Shown here: positions 1-5,794 of the stretch, piece after piece | How positions within the stretch are numbered: the stretch's first letter is position 1 | Layout: every line of letters starts with the position of its first letter | Assembly (NCBI GenBank): GCA_045591985.1 | Contig: JAZNTV010000012.1 | Span: 1-9,145 of the forward strand | Length of the DNA: 9,145 nucleotides | Direction of reading: 5' to 3' | Origin: SIG588 sp045591985 | Lineage (GTDB): Bacteria; Bacillota; Clostridia; Oscillospirales; Acutalibacteraceae | The notes under the pieces: model-generated | The model's input: the letters and a program-made list of their open reading frames with translations, nothing else | What the model was told of the DNA's origin: nothing | Databases searched by the model: none | Program-made: the position numbers and the translations under genes

Positions 1-638
1 AGCGCTTTTTGCAACGCCGCGGCACCGAACTCCTCCGGCAACGGCGGCAGCAACGATGCCACATCGGCAAGACCGCACAGCACACGTTCGTCGACTATCG
101 CAAGCGGCAAACGGTCGGCGCGATGGGAACCGCGTTTCCCGCCGTTGCCCCAACCGTCTTGTAAACGCCACTCTTCCATATCCACAAGCAACAGCCGAAT
201 CGTCAGCGGATGCGCGGTCGGCGTTTGCCAAAACGCTGTCAACCAAAACAATTCGGGTAACAGATCCCACGGTTTTCCCGTTTTGGGGGCGCGATGGCTT
301 TCACTGCGTTCTCCTGTTTGCGGATCGATCCAACACACCCATTTGCGATGCGGCAAAGGAACCACCACGGTAACGGGATAGTGTTGAAGCAAGGCGCCGA
401 GTTTTTTCTTTAACGGATATAATCCGACCGTTTGGACTTCGGTAACCGTCTCGCCGTCGAACAGGTCGGCCACACATCCCGCTACCGGTAATTCGTGGAG
501 CGTCACATCGGGTTGCAGCCAAAATTTCAGCGTGCTGTGTAAGGTACGCTCCGAAAGGGTACCGATACCGTCGCCGTCGGAGGTCATCGCGGCGGCATAC
601 GCCGCCGCAAGCGACGCTTCTTGTTGTATCGTCTTCAT
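1..638 (-). CDS. Conserved uncharacterised protein, possible nuclease-like fold (3' end cut by window edge)
   Basis: An open frame of 212 codons runs from ATG at 638 to the left edge without a stop, so the C-terminus is missing. The start overlaps the stop of the upstream thioesterase gene by 4 nt (ATGA), with GGAAGG about 9 nt upstream, which implies translational coupling. Visible blocks are LKFWLQP (about residues 38-44), VADLFDGETVTEVQT (about 56-70), LKKKL (about 75-79), a hydrophobic YPVTVVVPLPHRKW strand (about 87-100), and LPEEF near the edge. From memory, uncharacterised Bacillota proteins share this order: a D, then ExQT, then a K-rich helix, then a VxxPxxxKW strand, and a C-terminal LPxxFT-type segment. 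The D...ExQ...K spacing resembles a PD-(D/E)xK restriction-endonuclease-like core. That fold is my inference and no activity is shown. The gene itself is near certain; its function is unknown. Confidence 0.85.
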   Translation of the reverse strand, partial: MKTIQQEASLAAAYAAAMTSDGDGIGTLSERTLHSTLKFWLQPDVTLHELPVAGCVADLFDGETVTEVQTVGLYPLKKKLGALLQHYPVTVVVPLPHRKWVCWIDPQTGERSESHRAPKTGKPWDLLPELFWLTAFWQTPTAHPLTIRLLLVDMEEWRLQDGWGNGGKRGSHRADRLPLAIVDERVLCGLADVASLLPPLPEEFGAAALQKA

Positions 639-1369
639 ACCGTGAGCCTTCCCACAAAGATACGCGTATCACCCACACGTGCCTCCACAAAATGTTCGTC
701 CCCCGCCGCGCCATAATACAACGTGAGCGTGTCCCCCTCGCGTGCTTCGGTCAGATATTGGAGCGCATAGGCTTTCGGCGCCCTCTCCCGCACGGCAGCG
801 GGGAGAAAATCACAGAGCAGATCGGCATATACCGTGTTGTTCAAATGACGGTTGAAATCCACGGACGAGTGGTGCACGGTCCATTCCCCTACCCTCTCCA
901 ACGGCGGCAACGCCTTCAGTGCGGGCGGCAAAGGGCAGTGCGTCTCCTGCTCGGCAGTCGGCAAACCGTGCGTATCGATCACCGACGGCCGACACAGCCG
1001 ATGGGTATTCATGTCCACCAAAGCGAAAGAGGCCATGCTCTCGGTCAGGGTTTCGCCCGCCGCATCGATCAAGCGATACCCACGGAAAAATTGCACACCG
1101 CGAATATGGTCACTCCACGTTTGCATGGTCACCTCTTCGCCGTGCAGAGGCAGGCGGTGAATCACTCCGCATCCGCGCGCCAACACAAAGGCGACCCCTT
1201 TTGCCGCCAGCGACCGCCAATCCATTTGATAGTGTTTCGTCTGCCGTTCACCGACCTCTTGTTGCCAACGAAGCAACGCCGACAAGCGCAGTGCGCCGTT
1301 GGCCGCCGCATCGTAGGTCGGTGTGATCATCGGCATCGAAAAGGTGTATTCCGAGTCCAAAACCGCCAT
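635..1369 (-). CDS. Acyl-ACP thioesterase (double hotdog, FatA/FatB-related)
   Basis: Predicted to hydrolyse fatty acyl-ACP to free fatty acid and ACP in the cytosol. The 244-aa product has the typical bacterial length and two hotdog halves. In the first half, an ANGALRLSALLRWQQE block (about residues 23-38) precedes a WSDHIRGVQFFRGYRL strand and FALVDMNTHRLCRP. The second half carries VDFNRHLNNTVY (about 170-181), matching the family's D-x-N-x-H catalytic signature with D171, N173 and H175. I chose ATG at 1369 because the family normally begins just before the YTF strand, and because the longer in-frame start at 1411 lies inside the likely promoter. The shorter start has only a weak GCGGGG ribosome site, and the longer start has GGAAGG 9 nt upstream, so the start is not settled. 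The stop overlaps the next gene by 4 nt. The parAB terminator just upstream suggests separate transcription. Confidence 0.92.
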   Translation of the reverse strand: MAVLDSEYTFSMPMITPTYDAAANGALRLSALLRWQQEVGERQTKHYQMDWRSLAAKGVAFVLARGCGVIHRLPLHGEEVTMQTWSDHIRGVQFFRGYRLIDAAGETLTESMASFALVDMNTHRLCRPSVIDTHGLPTAEQETHCPLPPALKALPPLERVGEWTVHHSSVDFNRHLNNTVYADLLCDFLPAAVRERAPKAYALQYLTEAREGDTLTLYYGAAGDEHFVEARVGDTRIFVGRLTV

Positions 1370-1390
1370 ATTTGCCCCGCTTTCTGTAAT

Positions 1391-1418
1391 ATCATATATG
1401 GAATATACCATTTGTATA
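1391..1418 (-). promoter_or_regulatory. Candidate promoter of the thioesterase operon
   Basis: On the minus strand, TATACA (1413-1418) and TATGAT (1391-1396) are separated by 16 nt and resemble sigma-A -35 and -10 boxes. An alternative is the extended -10 TGGTATATT, with its TATATT at 1402-1407. Either puts transcription start downstream of the ATG at 1411, which favours the ATG at 1369. The same stretch holds the partial inverted repeat ATGG-N6-CCAT, which could be an operator. Prediction from sequence only. Confidence 0.5.
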
Positions 1419-1441
1419 CGCCTTCCAAAAAGTACCCCCGG

Positions 1442-1472
1442 AAAAACGGGCGGAAGTCCCCCTCCGCCCGTT
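1442..1472 (-). terminator. Rho-independent terminator after parB
   Basis: A perfect 10-bp GC-rich stem has arms AACGGGCGGA (1445-1454) and TCCGCCCGTT (1463-1472) with an 8-nt loop. Read on the minus strand it is followed by a run of T ending at 1442. It begins about 10 nt past the parB stop and separates parAB from the thioesterase unit. Confidence 0.9.
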
Positions 1473-1482
1473 CTGTTTTCGG

Positions 1483-2346
1483 TTATTCCTCCGAGGGGAC
1501 CAGTTGATTGGCCAAGCCTTTTAAATCCTCTTCGTCGTAGAATTCCAGTTGCAAAAGGCCGCCTTTCTTCCCTTCGATCACCTGTACACGACGACCGAGA
1601 TGCTCTGCCAACGCCAGTTCCACTTCGCTGTAAAAACTGTTCTTGGCAAATGCCGTCACCGCCTTCTCTTCGGCCGCTTTCTTTTTGGCATTTTTCGCCA
1701 TCCGTTCGAGTTCACGCACCGACAGCCCCTTGGCTACCGCTTCTTCGGCGGCGGCCGTCTGCTCTTCTTCGGTCTCGAACGCCAAGACCGTGCGGGCATG
1801 TCCTGCCGACAGACGCCCGTTTTCCACCAAACCGGCAACCGCCGTAGGCAGGTTCAAAAGGCGCAAGGCGTTTGCTACTGCGGGGCGCGATTTATTTACC
1901 ACCCGCGCTGTTTCCTCCTGTGTCAACTCGTAAGTCTCCATCAAGGTGCGATACCCGTTGGCTTCCTCCATCGGATTCAAGTCTTCCCGTTGCAGGTTTT
2001 CGATCAGCGCCAACTGGGCGGCTTCTTTATCGGTCATTTCGCGCACGGTCACAGGCACTTCGATCAACCCAGCCATGCGCGAGGCGCGCCAGCGGCGTTC
2101 ACCCGCCACCAGCTGATAGGTGCCATCCGCCAACGGACGCACCAACAGCGGTTGGATCACGCCGTGTTGTGCGATGGAATCCGCAAGTTCCGCCAACGCC
2201 TCTTCGTCGAATTGTTTACGGGGCTGTGCACGGTTGGGCACGATCTCGCTCAGCCGCAAAGAGACCACTTTACCCGCCTCTTCGGCGCTGTTTTCCAAAA
2301 ACAGCGCATCCAGTCCTTTGCCGAGTCCGCCTTTTTTGGCCGCCAT
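1483..2346 (-). CDS. parB: Chromosome partitioning protein ParB (Spo0J family)
   Basis: A 287-aa ParB of normal chromosomal length. ParB binds parS sites near the origin, loads CTP-dependently as a sliding clamp, recruits SMC and stimulates ParA ATPase. The N-terminus KKGGLGKGLDALF is the family's ParA-contact segment. The ParB/Srx CTP-binding region holds GERRWRAS (82-89) and ENLQREDLNPMEEA (116-129). A helix-turn-helix follows from about residue 141, including TQEETARVVNKSRPAVANAL (142-161). The last ~60 residues form the small dimerisation domain. AAAGGAGG lies 9 nt before the ATG, and the start shares one base with the parA stop (TGATG), so the two are co-translated. No insertions or missing motifs were seen. 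I could not find a parS site in the window. Confidence 0.97.
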   Translation of the reverse strand: MAAKKGGLGKGLDALFLENSAEEAGKVVSLRLSEIVPNRAQPRKQFDEEALAELADSIAQHGVIQPLLVRPLADGTYQLVAGERRWRASRMAGLIEVPVTVREMTDKEAAQLALIENLQREDLNPMEEANGYRTLMETYELTQEETARVVNKSRPAVANALRLLNLPTAVAGLVENGRLSAGHARTVLAFETEEEQTAAAEEAVAKGLSVRELERMAKNAKKKAAEEKAVTAFAKNSFYSEVELALAEHLGRRVQVIEGKKGGLLQLEFYDEEDLKGLANQLVPSEE

Positions 2347-3122
2347 CAGAACGCGCCTCCTTTGTTTTTGTTAATAACTTCTTCCGCCAAGGCGGCATAC
2401 GCTTTCGCGCCTTTGCCGCCGCGGTCGTAATAGTGGATGGGTTGACCGTAGCTCGGCGCTTCCGACAACCGCACACTGCGCGGGATCGGTGTACCGAACA
2501 CCTTGCGGGGGAAGAATTTTTTCACTTCCGCCACCACCTGTTGGGTGAGGTTCAGCCGCCCGTCGTACATGGTAAGCACCACGCCCTCAAGATCCAACGC
2601 GGGATTATAAAGGCGTTTGACCTGACGCACGGTCGCCATCAACTGCGACATACCGTCGAGTGCATAATATTCACACTGCAGCGGCACCAAAAAGGTATCC
2701 GCGGCACACAGCGCATTCAAACTGAGCAGACCCAACGACGGCGGACAATCGATAAACACATAGTCGTATTGTTCGCGCAACGCGGCGAGCGCCGCTTTCA
2801 GTCGATTCTCGCGCCGATTGGCATCTACCAACTCGATTTCCGCACCCGCGAGACGCGTGGAACACGGAATCACCGCCAAATTCGAAAAAGCGGTTGCCAC
2901 CACCGCCGATTGCGGCGCCGCTTCGCCGATCAGCAGTTCATACGTCGAAGCGGTTGCCAGACGCTTGTCCACGCCGACACCGCTGGTCGCATTGCCCTGC
3001 GGATCCAGGTCTACAAGCAACGTGCGTTGCCCTGCCGCCGCTATGGCCGCCGCCAGGTTTACCGCTGTGGTCGTCTTGCCCACACCGCCTTTTTGATTAA
3101 AAACCGCGATAATCTTTCCCAC
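2346..3122 (-). CDS. parA: Chromosome partitioning ATPase ParA (Soj family)
   Basis: A 258-aa Soj-type ParA ATPase. It dimerises on ATP, binds DNA non-specifically and works with ParB in origin segregation; in Bacillus the pair also affects initiation and sporulation. The deviant Walker A KGGVGKTT lies near the N-terminus (about residues 11-18), with VDLDPQGNAT at about 38-47 (A' motif) and FIDCPPSLGLLSLNAL (about 121-136, Walker B region). The C-terminal part has the usual VVLTMYDGRLNLTQQV and PRSVRLSEAPSYGQPI segments. The start is GTG at 3122, since AGAGAGG ends 9 nt upstream. The alternative GTG at 3131 directly abuts that site and would add only three residues. It is not preceded by rsmG (gidB), the usual neighbour; an LRR gene with its own terminator lies upstream instead. 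Confidence 0.97.
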   Translation of the reverse strand: MGKIIAVFNQKGGVGKTTTAVNLAAAIAAAGQRTLLVDLDPQGNATSGVGVDKRLATASTYELLIGEAAPQSAVVATAFSNLAVIPCSTRLAGAEIELVDANRRENRLKAALAALREQYDYVFIDCPPSLGLLSLNALCAADTFLVPLQCEYYALDGMSQLMATVRQVKRLYNPALDLEGVVLTMYDGRLNLTQQVVAEVKKFFPRKVFGTPIPRSVRLSEAPSYGQPIHYYDRGGKGAKAYAALAEEVINKNKGGAF

Positions 3123-3155
3123 ACGGTCCACCCTCTCTTATAATATACACCCTTT

Positions 3156-3183
3156 AGTATACCATACTTTTGTCGATTTGCAA
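3156..3183 (-). promoter_or_regulatory. Candidate promoter of parAB
   Basis: On the minus strand, TTGCAA (3178-3183) is separated by 16 nt from TATACT (3156-3161), which is preceded by TGG as an extended -10. It sits between the LRR terminator and parA, where an operon promoter is needed. A small GACCT/AGGTC hairpin (3184-3198) lies just upstream of the -35 box. Confidence 0.6.
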
Positions 3184-3281
3184 GACCTTTTCGAGGTCGT
3201 TACTCGTTTGCCGGTTTCACCCATACATGCCGCACACCGGACACAACACCTCACCCGCATTCTGTACAATTGTATGTACGC

Positions 3282-3328
3282 AAAAATACGACCGACTGAA
3301 ACGGTATCCGCTTCCGGTCGGTCGTATT
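3282..3328 (-). terminator. Rho-independent terminator after the LRR-dockerin gene
   Basis: A perfect 12-bp outer stem (AATACGACCGAC at 3285-3296, GTCGGTCGTATT at 3317-3328) encloses a second pairing GAAGCGG/CCGTTTC with one G-U pair. On the minus strand it is followed by TTTTTG. It starts 9 nt past the stop of the LRR gene. Confidence 0.9.
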
Positions 3329-3336
3329 GCATCGTC

Positions 3337-5493
3337 TTACGCTTTCGGAAAAGCGTCAATTTTCTTTACGGCGTATTGCAAGATCAGGCGAGCATCGGTT
3401 GAATCTACCTTTCCGTTACCATCCACGTCCGCTGCCGCGAGTTGTAATGCCACACCGTCAATCTTTTGCACCGCATATTGTAGCACCAATCGCGCATCGG
3501 TAGAATCGATTTTTCCGTTCCCGTCCACTTCCCCAACAACGATTTCACTCTCTTCTTTTCTTTTTTCGCCGCACACATTGCACTCGGCATCCCGATCATC
3601 GTCATAGATATGCCCTGTAGCAGCCGCCGTTGTTTGTGCTTCCAACACCTCACCGCACACGTCACAATGTGAACCCGCCGTCAACCCGTCTTCGGTACAA
3701 GTCGGCGCGACTGCTTCATCCGCCTTTGCAGTATGCCCTGTAGCAGCCACCGTTGTTTGTGCCTCCAGCACCTCACCGCACACGTCACAATGTGAACCCG
3801 CCGTCAACCCGTCTTCGGTACAAGTCGGCGCGACTGCTTCATCCGCCTTTGCAATATGCCCTGTAGCAGCCACTGTTGTTTGTGTCTCCAGCACCTCACC
3901 GCACACGTCGCAATGTGAACCCACCGTCAACCCATCTTCGGTACATGTCGGCGCGACTGCTTCATCCACAACAGGTGTATGGGGCTCGTCCTCACGTACC
4001 GCACCGCACAAATTGCAGGTCGTATCGCAGGCGTTATCCCAATCGTGTTCACATCCCGCTCTGTAATGCCACTCTGCATTGACGAACGCATGATTATCAA
4101 CATCATTTACCACAATAGCCGTGCGGTCCTCATGTGTGCCGCCATAGTATACATCAATGATTCCACTCCGCGCAAACGCCTGCTCTCGGACTTCTTGTAA
4201 ATCCGCACCAACCGTAATCGTCCGCAATGCCGCACAATCGGCAAAAGTATACGCTTCGATTATCGCTACACTCGGAACCGCAATCTCTGTTAGAGAAGAA
4301 CAGTACCAAAAAGCACTGCTGCCCAATGTCGTCAGCGTATTCGGAAGCGAAAGATCGTATAACCGTTCACACATAAAGAACGCACCGTCGCCGATACTTT
4401 GCACATGCGCACCGAGCGATACGCTTTCCAAGGCAGTACAGTAGGAGAACGCCGAGGCACCTATCTCGGTCACACCGCTGAAAACGATTTCTTCAAGTGA
4501 CGAGCAATCCGAAAATGCGCCTATACCGATGCGTTTCACGCTGTCGGGGATCCTCACGGTCGTAAGTTCCGTGCAGGAGCTAAACATCTCATCACCGATG
4601 ACTGTCACGCCGTCTTCCAGCGTCACCTCTTGCAGGAAACTACATGCTCGAAATGCGCGAATCCCAATCATCTGCACACTCGCCGGAATCGTCACCGTAG
4701 CAAACGAGCATCCCGAAAAAGCGTCGTTGCCGATCGTTTGTACTCCCGATCCAAGGGATACTTGGGTTAAAGGCGTCGCTTCAAACGCCTGTGCACCGAT
4801 GCTCGTCACGCTGTCGGGAATGTCCACCGCCGTTAGCGAGGAACATCCCACGAACGCCCCATCACCAATCATCTGCGCCCCCGCGCCAAGCGATAGATCC
4901 TCCAACGCGTAGCAGTTGGAAAAAGCACAAGTGCCAATTTGTGAGACGCTGTCAGATATATATACCTTCTCCAACATAGTGCAGTTGGCGAAGGCTTCGT
5001 CACCGATGCTCTCCACCCCCGTCGGAATCGTAATCTCTTTTATTGCCTCACATGCGAGGAACGTTCCCGCTTCAATGCGCGTTATCTGCGTACTCAATGC
5101 GATATCCTCTAAGGCATAACAGTAGGAAAATGCTCCTTTGCCGATGCTCACGACGCTGTCGGGCATATCCACCGCCGTCAGCGACCAGCATGCAAAAAAC
5201 GCGTAATCACCGATGTGCGTTAAACCATCCGCAAAAACGAGTGACGTCAGTGAACCGCACTCCATTAAGGCACTCTCGCCGATTGCGACCACAGGATAAC
5301 CGCCAAGCGTGGACGGGATTGCCAACTCCCCGCTAACGGCACTGCCGTCGATCAAAACGACCGTAGCCTTCTCGTCTGTAACCGTATAATAGAAAGCGCC
5401 TTCCTTTTCCGTGTCAGCAAACGAAACCGCCCCCATCGGCAAGAGAGATATCAGCAACCCCAAAGATAAGATAAGTGAGAACACACGTTTCAT
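3337..5493 (-). CDS. Secreted BspA-like leucine-rich-repeat protein with Cys-rich repeats and type I dockerin
   Basis: A 718-aa exported protein. The start is ATG at 5493, with AAGGAGGAG 6 nt upstream; an in-frame ATG at 5544 has no such site and lies at the predicted transcription start. Residues 1-26 form a signal peptide (KR, hydrophobic core, likely cut after SFA). Residues ~30-455 hold 17 LRR_5/BspA-type repeats built on IGxxAFxxCxxL. A Cys pair segment (CDTTCNLCG) leads to three 41-aa repeats (510 to about 630) centred on APTCTEDGLTxGSHCDVCGE, then AECNVCGE. The last ~65 residues are a type I dockerin: two calcium-loop/helix halves. Loop 2 has D689, D691, N693, D697, D700; loop 1 has E655 in place of the first Asp. 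Both carry S-T at the recognition positions. BspA-like LRR proteins usually mediate adhesion or binding; the dockerin implies docking to a cohesin-bearing protein encoded elsewhere. No catalytic domain is visible. Confidence 0.95.
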   Translation of the reverse strand: MKRVFSLILSLGLLISLLPMGAVSFADTEKEGAFYYTVTDEKATVVLIDGSAVSGELAIPSTLGGYPVVAIGESALMECGSLTSLVFADGLTHIGDYAFFACWSLTAVDMPDSVVSIGKGAFSYCYALEDIALSTQITRIEAGTFLACEAIKEITIPTGVESIGDEAFANCTMLEKVYISDSVSQIGTCAFSNCYALEDLSLGAGAQMIGDGAFVGCSSLTAVDIPDSVTSIGAQAFEATPLTQVSLGSGVQTIGNDAFSGCSFATVTIPASVQMIGIRAFRACSFLQEVTLEDGVTVIGDEMFSSCTELTTVRIPDSVKRIGIGAFSDCSSLEEIVFSGVTEIGASAFSYCTALESVSLGAHVQSIGDGAFFMCERLYDLSLPNTLTTLGSSAFWYCSSLTEIAVPSVAIIEAYTFADCAALRTITVGADLQEVREQAFARSGIIDVYYGGTHEDRTAIVVNDVDNHAFVNAEWHYRAGCEHDWDNACDTTCNLCGAVREDEPHTPVVDEAVAPTCTEDGLTVGSHCDVCGEVLETQTTVAATGHIAKADEAVAPTCTEDGLTAGSHCDVCGEVLEAQTTVAATGHTAKADEAVAPTCTEDGLTAGSHCDVCGEVLEAQTTAAATGHIYDDDRDAECNVCGEKRKEESEIVVGEVDGNGKIDSTDARLVLQYAVQKIDGVALQLAAADVDGNGKVDSTDARLILQYAVKKIDAFPKA
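3610..3967 (-). repeat. Three tandem copies of a 123-bp in-frame repeat
   Basis: Units begin at 3610, 3733 and 3856, exactly 123 bp (41 codons) apart; the third is cut short near 3967. By eye, units 1 and 2 differ at about four positions and unit 3 at about six from unit 2, most of them silent or conservative. Each unit encodes one CxxC-type Cys-rich module of the LRR-dockerin protein. Such high DNA identity suggests recent duplication or gene conversion. Confidence 0.95.
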
Positions 5494-5512
5494 ATCTTTC
5501 TCCTCCTTATTT

Positions 5513-5535
5513 ATGCCGGGAAACTTACTCGGCAT
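5513..5535 (-). promoter_or_regulatory. Small hairpin in the LRR gene leader
   Basis: Arms ATGCCG (5513-5518) and CGGCAT (5530-5535) with an 11-nt loop lie in the predicted ~50-nt leader, directly upstream of the AAGGAGGAG site. It could shield the ribosome site or stabilise the message; the short stem makes this tentative. Confidence 0.35.
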
Positions 5536-5548
5536 CCTTTTCAACGCA

Positions 5549-5577
5549 AGTATAACACATCCGCACTACAGAATCAA
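5549..5577 (-). promoter_or_regulatory. Promoter of the LRR-dockerin gene
   Basis: On the minus strand, TTGATT (5572-5577) and TATACT (5549-5554) have an optimal 17-nt spacer, and the -10 is extended by TGT. Transcription should start near 5542, giving a ~50-nt leader before ATG 5493. Confidence 0.75.
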
Positions 5578-5649
5578 GTATATTCTTGAAACGTCGATTT
5601 TAATATACTCTTCAGCGTCTCGCCTGTTTTGTCCAAAATTGATAGGGGG

Positions 5650-5687
5650 TACTTTTATGTATGCACGCATTTTATATACAAAAAGTA
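5650..5687. repeat. Bulged 12-bp inverted repeat in the divergent gap
   Basis: The left arm TACTTTT (5650-5656), one unpaired A, then TGTAT (5658-5662) matches ATACA (5676-5680) plus AAAAGTA (5681-5687), with a 13-nt loop. It lies about 40 nt upstream of the ClC -35 box and about 70 nt upstream of the LRR promoter, so it could be an operator. It could also be a chance pairing in AT-rich DNA. Confidence 0.5.
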
Positions 5688-5728
5688 TTATTTCGGTTCT
5701 ATATTACCGTTCCCCCCTCGTTTTTCGC

Positions 5729-5756
5729 TTGACATGCCGTAACAATATGGTATACT
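5729..5756 (+). promoter_or_regulatory. Promoter of the ClC gene
   Basis: A consensus -35 TTGACA (5729-5734), 16-nt spacer and TATACT (5751-5756) with an extended -10 TGG. Transcription should start near 5763, leaving a ~30-nt leader with GAGAGGA just before the ATG. Confidence 0.8.
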
Positions 5757-5794
5757 ATGATACAATCGTCAAAGAGAAGCGGAGAGAGGAATAT

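Larger units (their letters stand above)
5494..5794. other. Divergent intergenic region between LRR-dockerin and ClC genes
   Basis: This 301-bp gap has no convincing gene. It holds the LRR leader and promoter on the left, the ClC promoter on the right, and an AT-rich middle with a long inverted repeat (5650-5687). The open plus-strand frame here lacks start signals and reads through into the ClC gene. I see no riboswitch I can name. Confidence 0.7.

Noticed and set aside
659..670. A perfect 12-bp palindrome GATACGCGTATC.
   Set aside because: It lies inside the thioesterase coding region and encodes ordinary residues near its C-terminus; most likely coincidental.
1872..3143. A long plus-strand open frame opposite parA and parB.
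   Set aside because: It is antisense to two clearly recognised genes, has no ribosome site or family resemblance, and is explained by GC-rich codon use on the other strand.
5645..5656. GGGGGTACTTTT also occurs on the minus strand upstream of the thioesterase gene (1428-1439).
   Set aside because: A shared 12-mer in a 9-kb window is expected by chance, and the positions relative to promoters differ.
5411..5794. An N-terminal extension of the ClC frame by up to 128 codons.
   Set aside because: It overlaps the start of the LRR gene and crosses the ClC promoter; ATG 5795 has a ribosome site and gives the normal ClC N-terminus.
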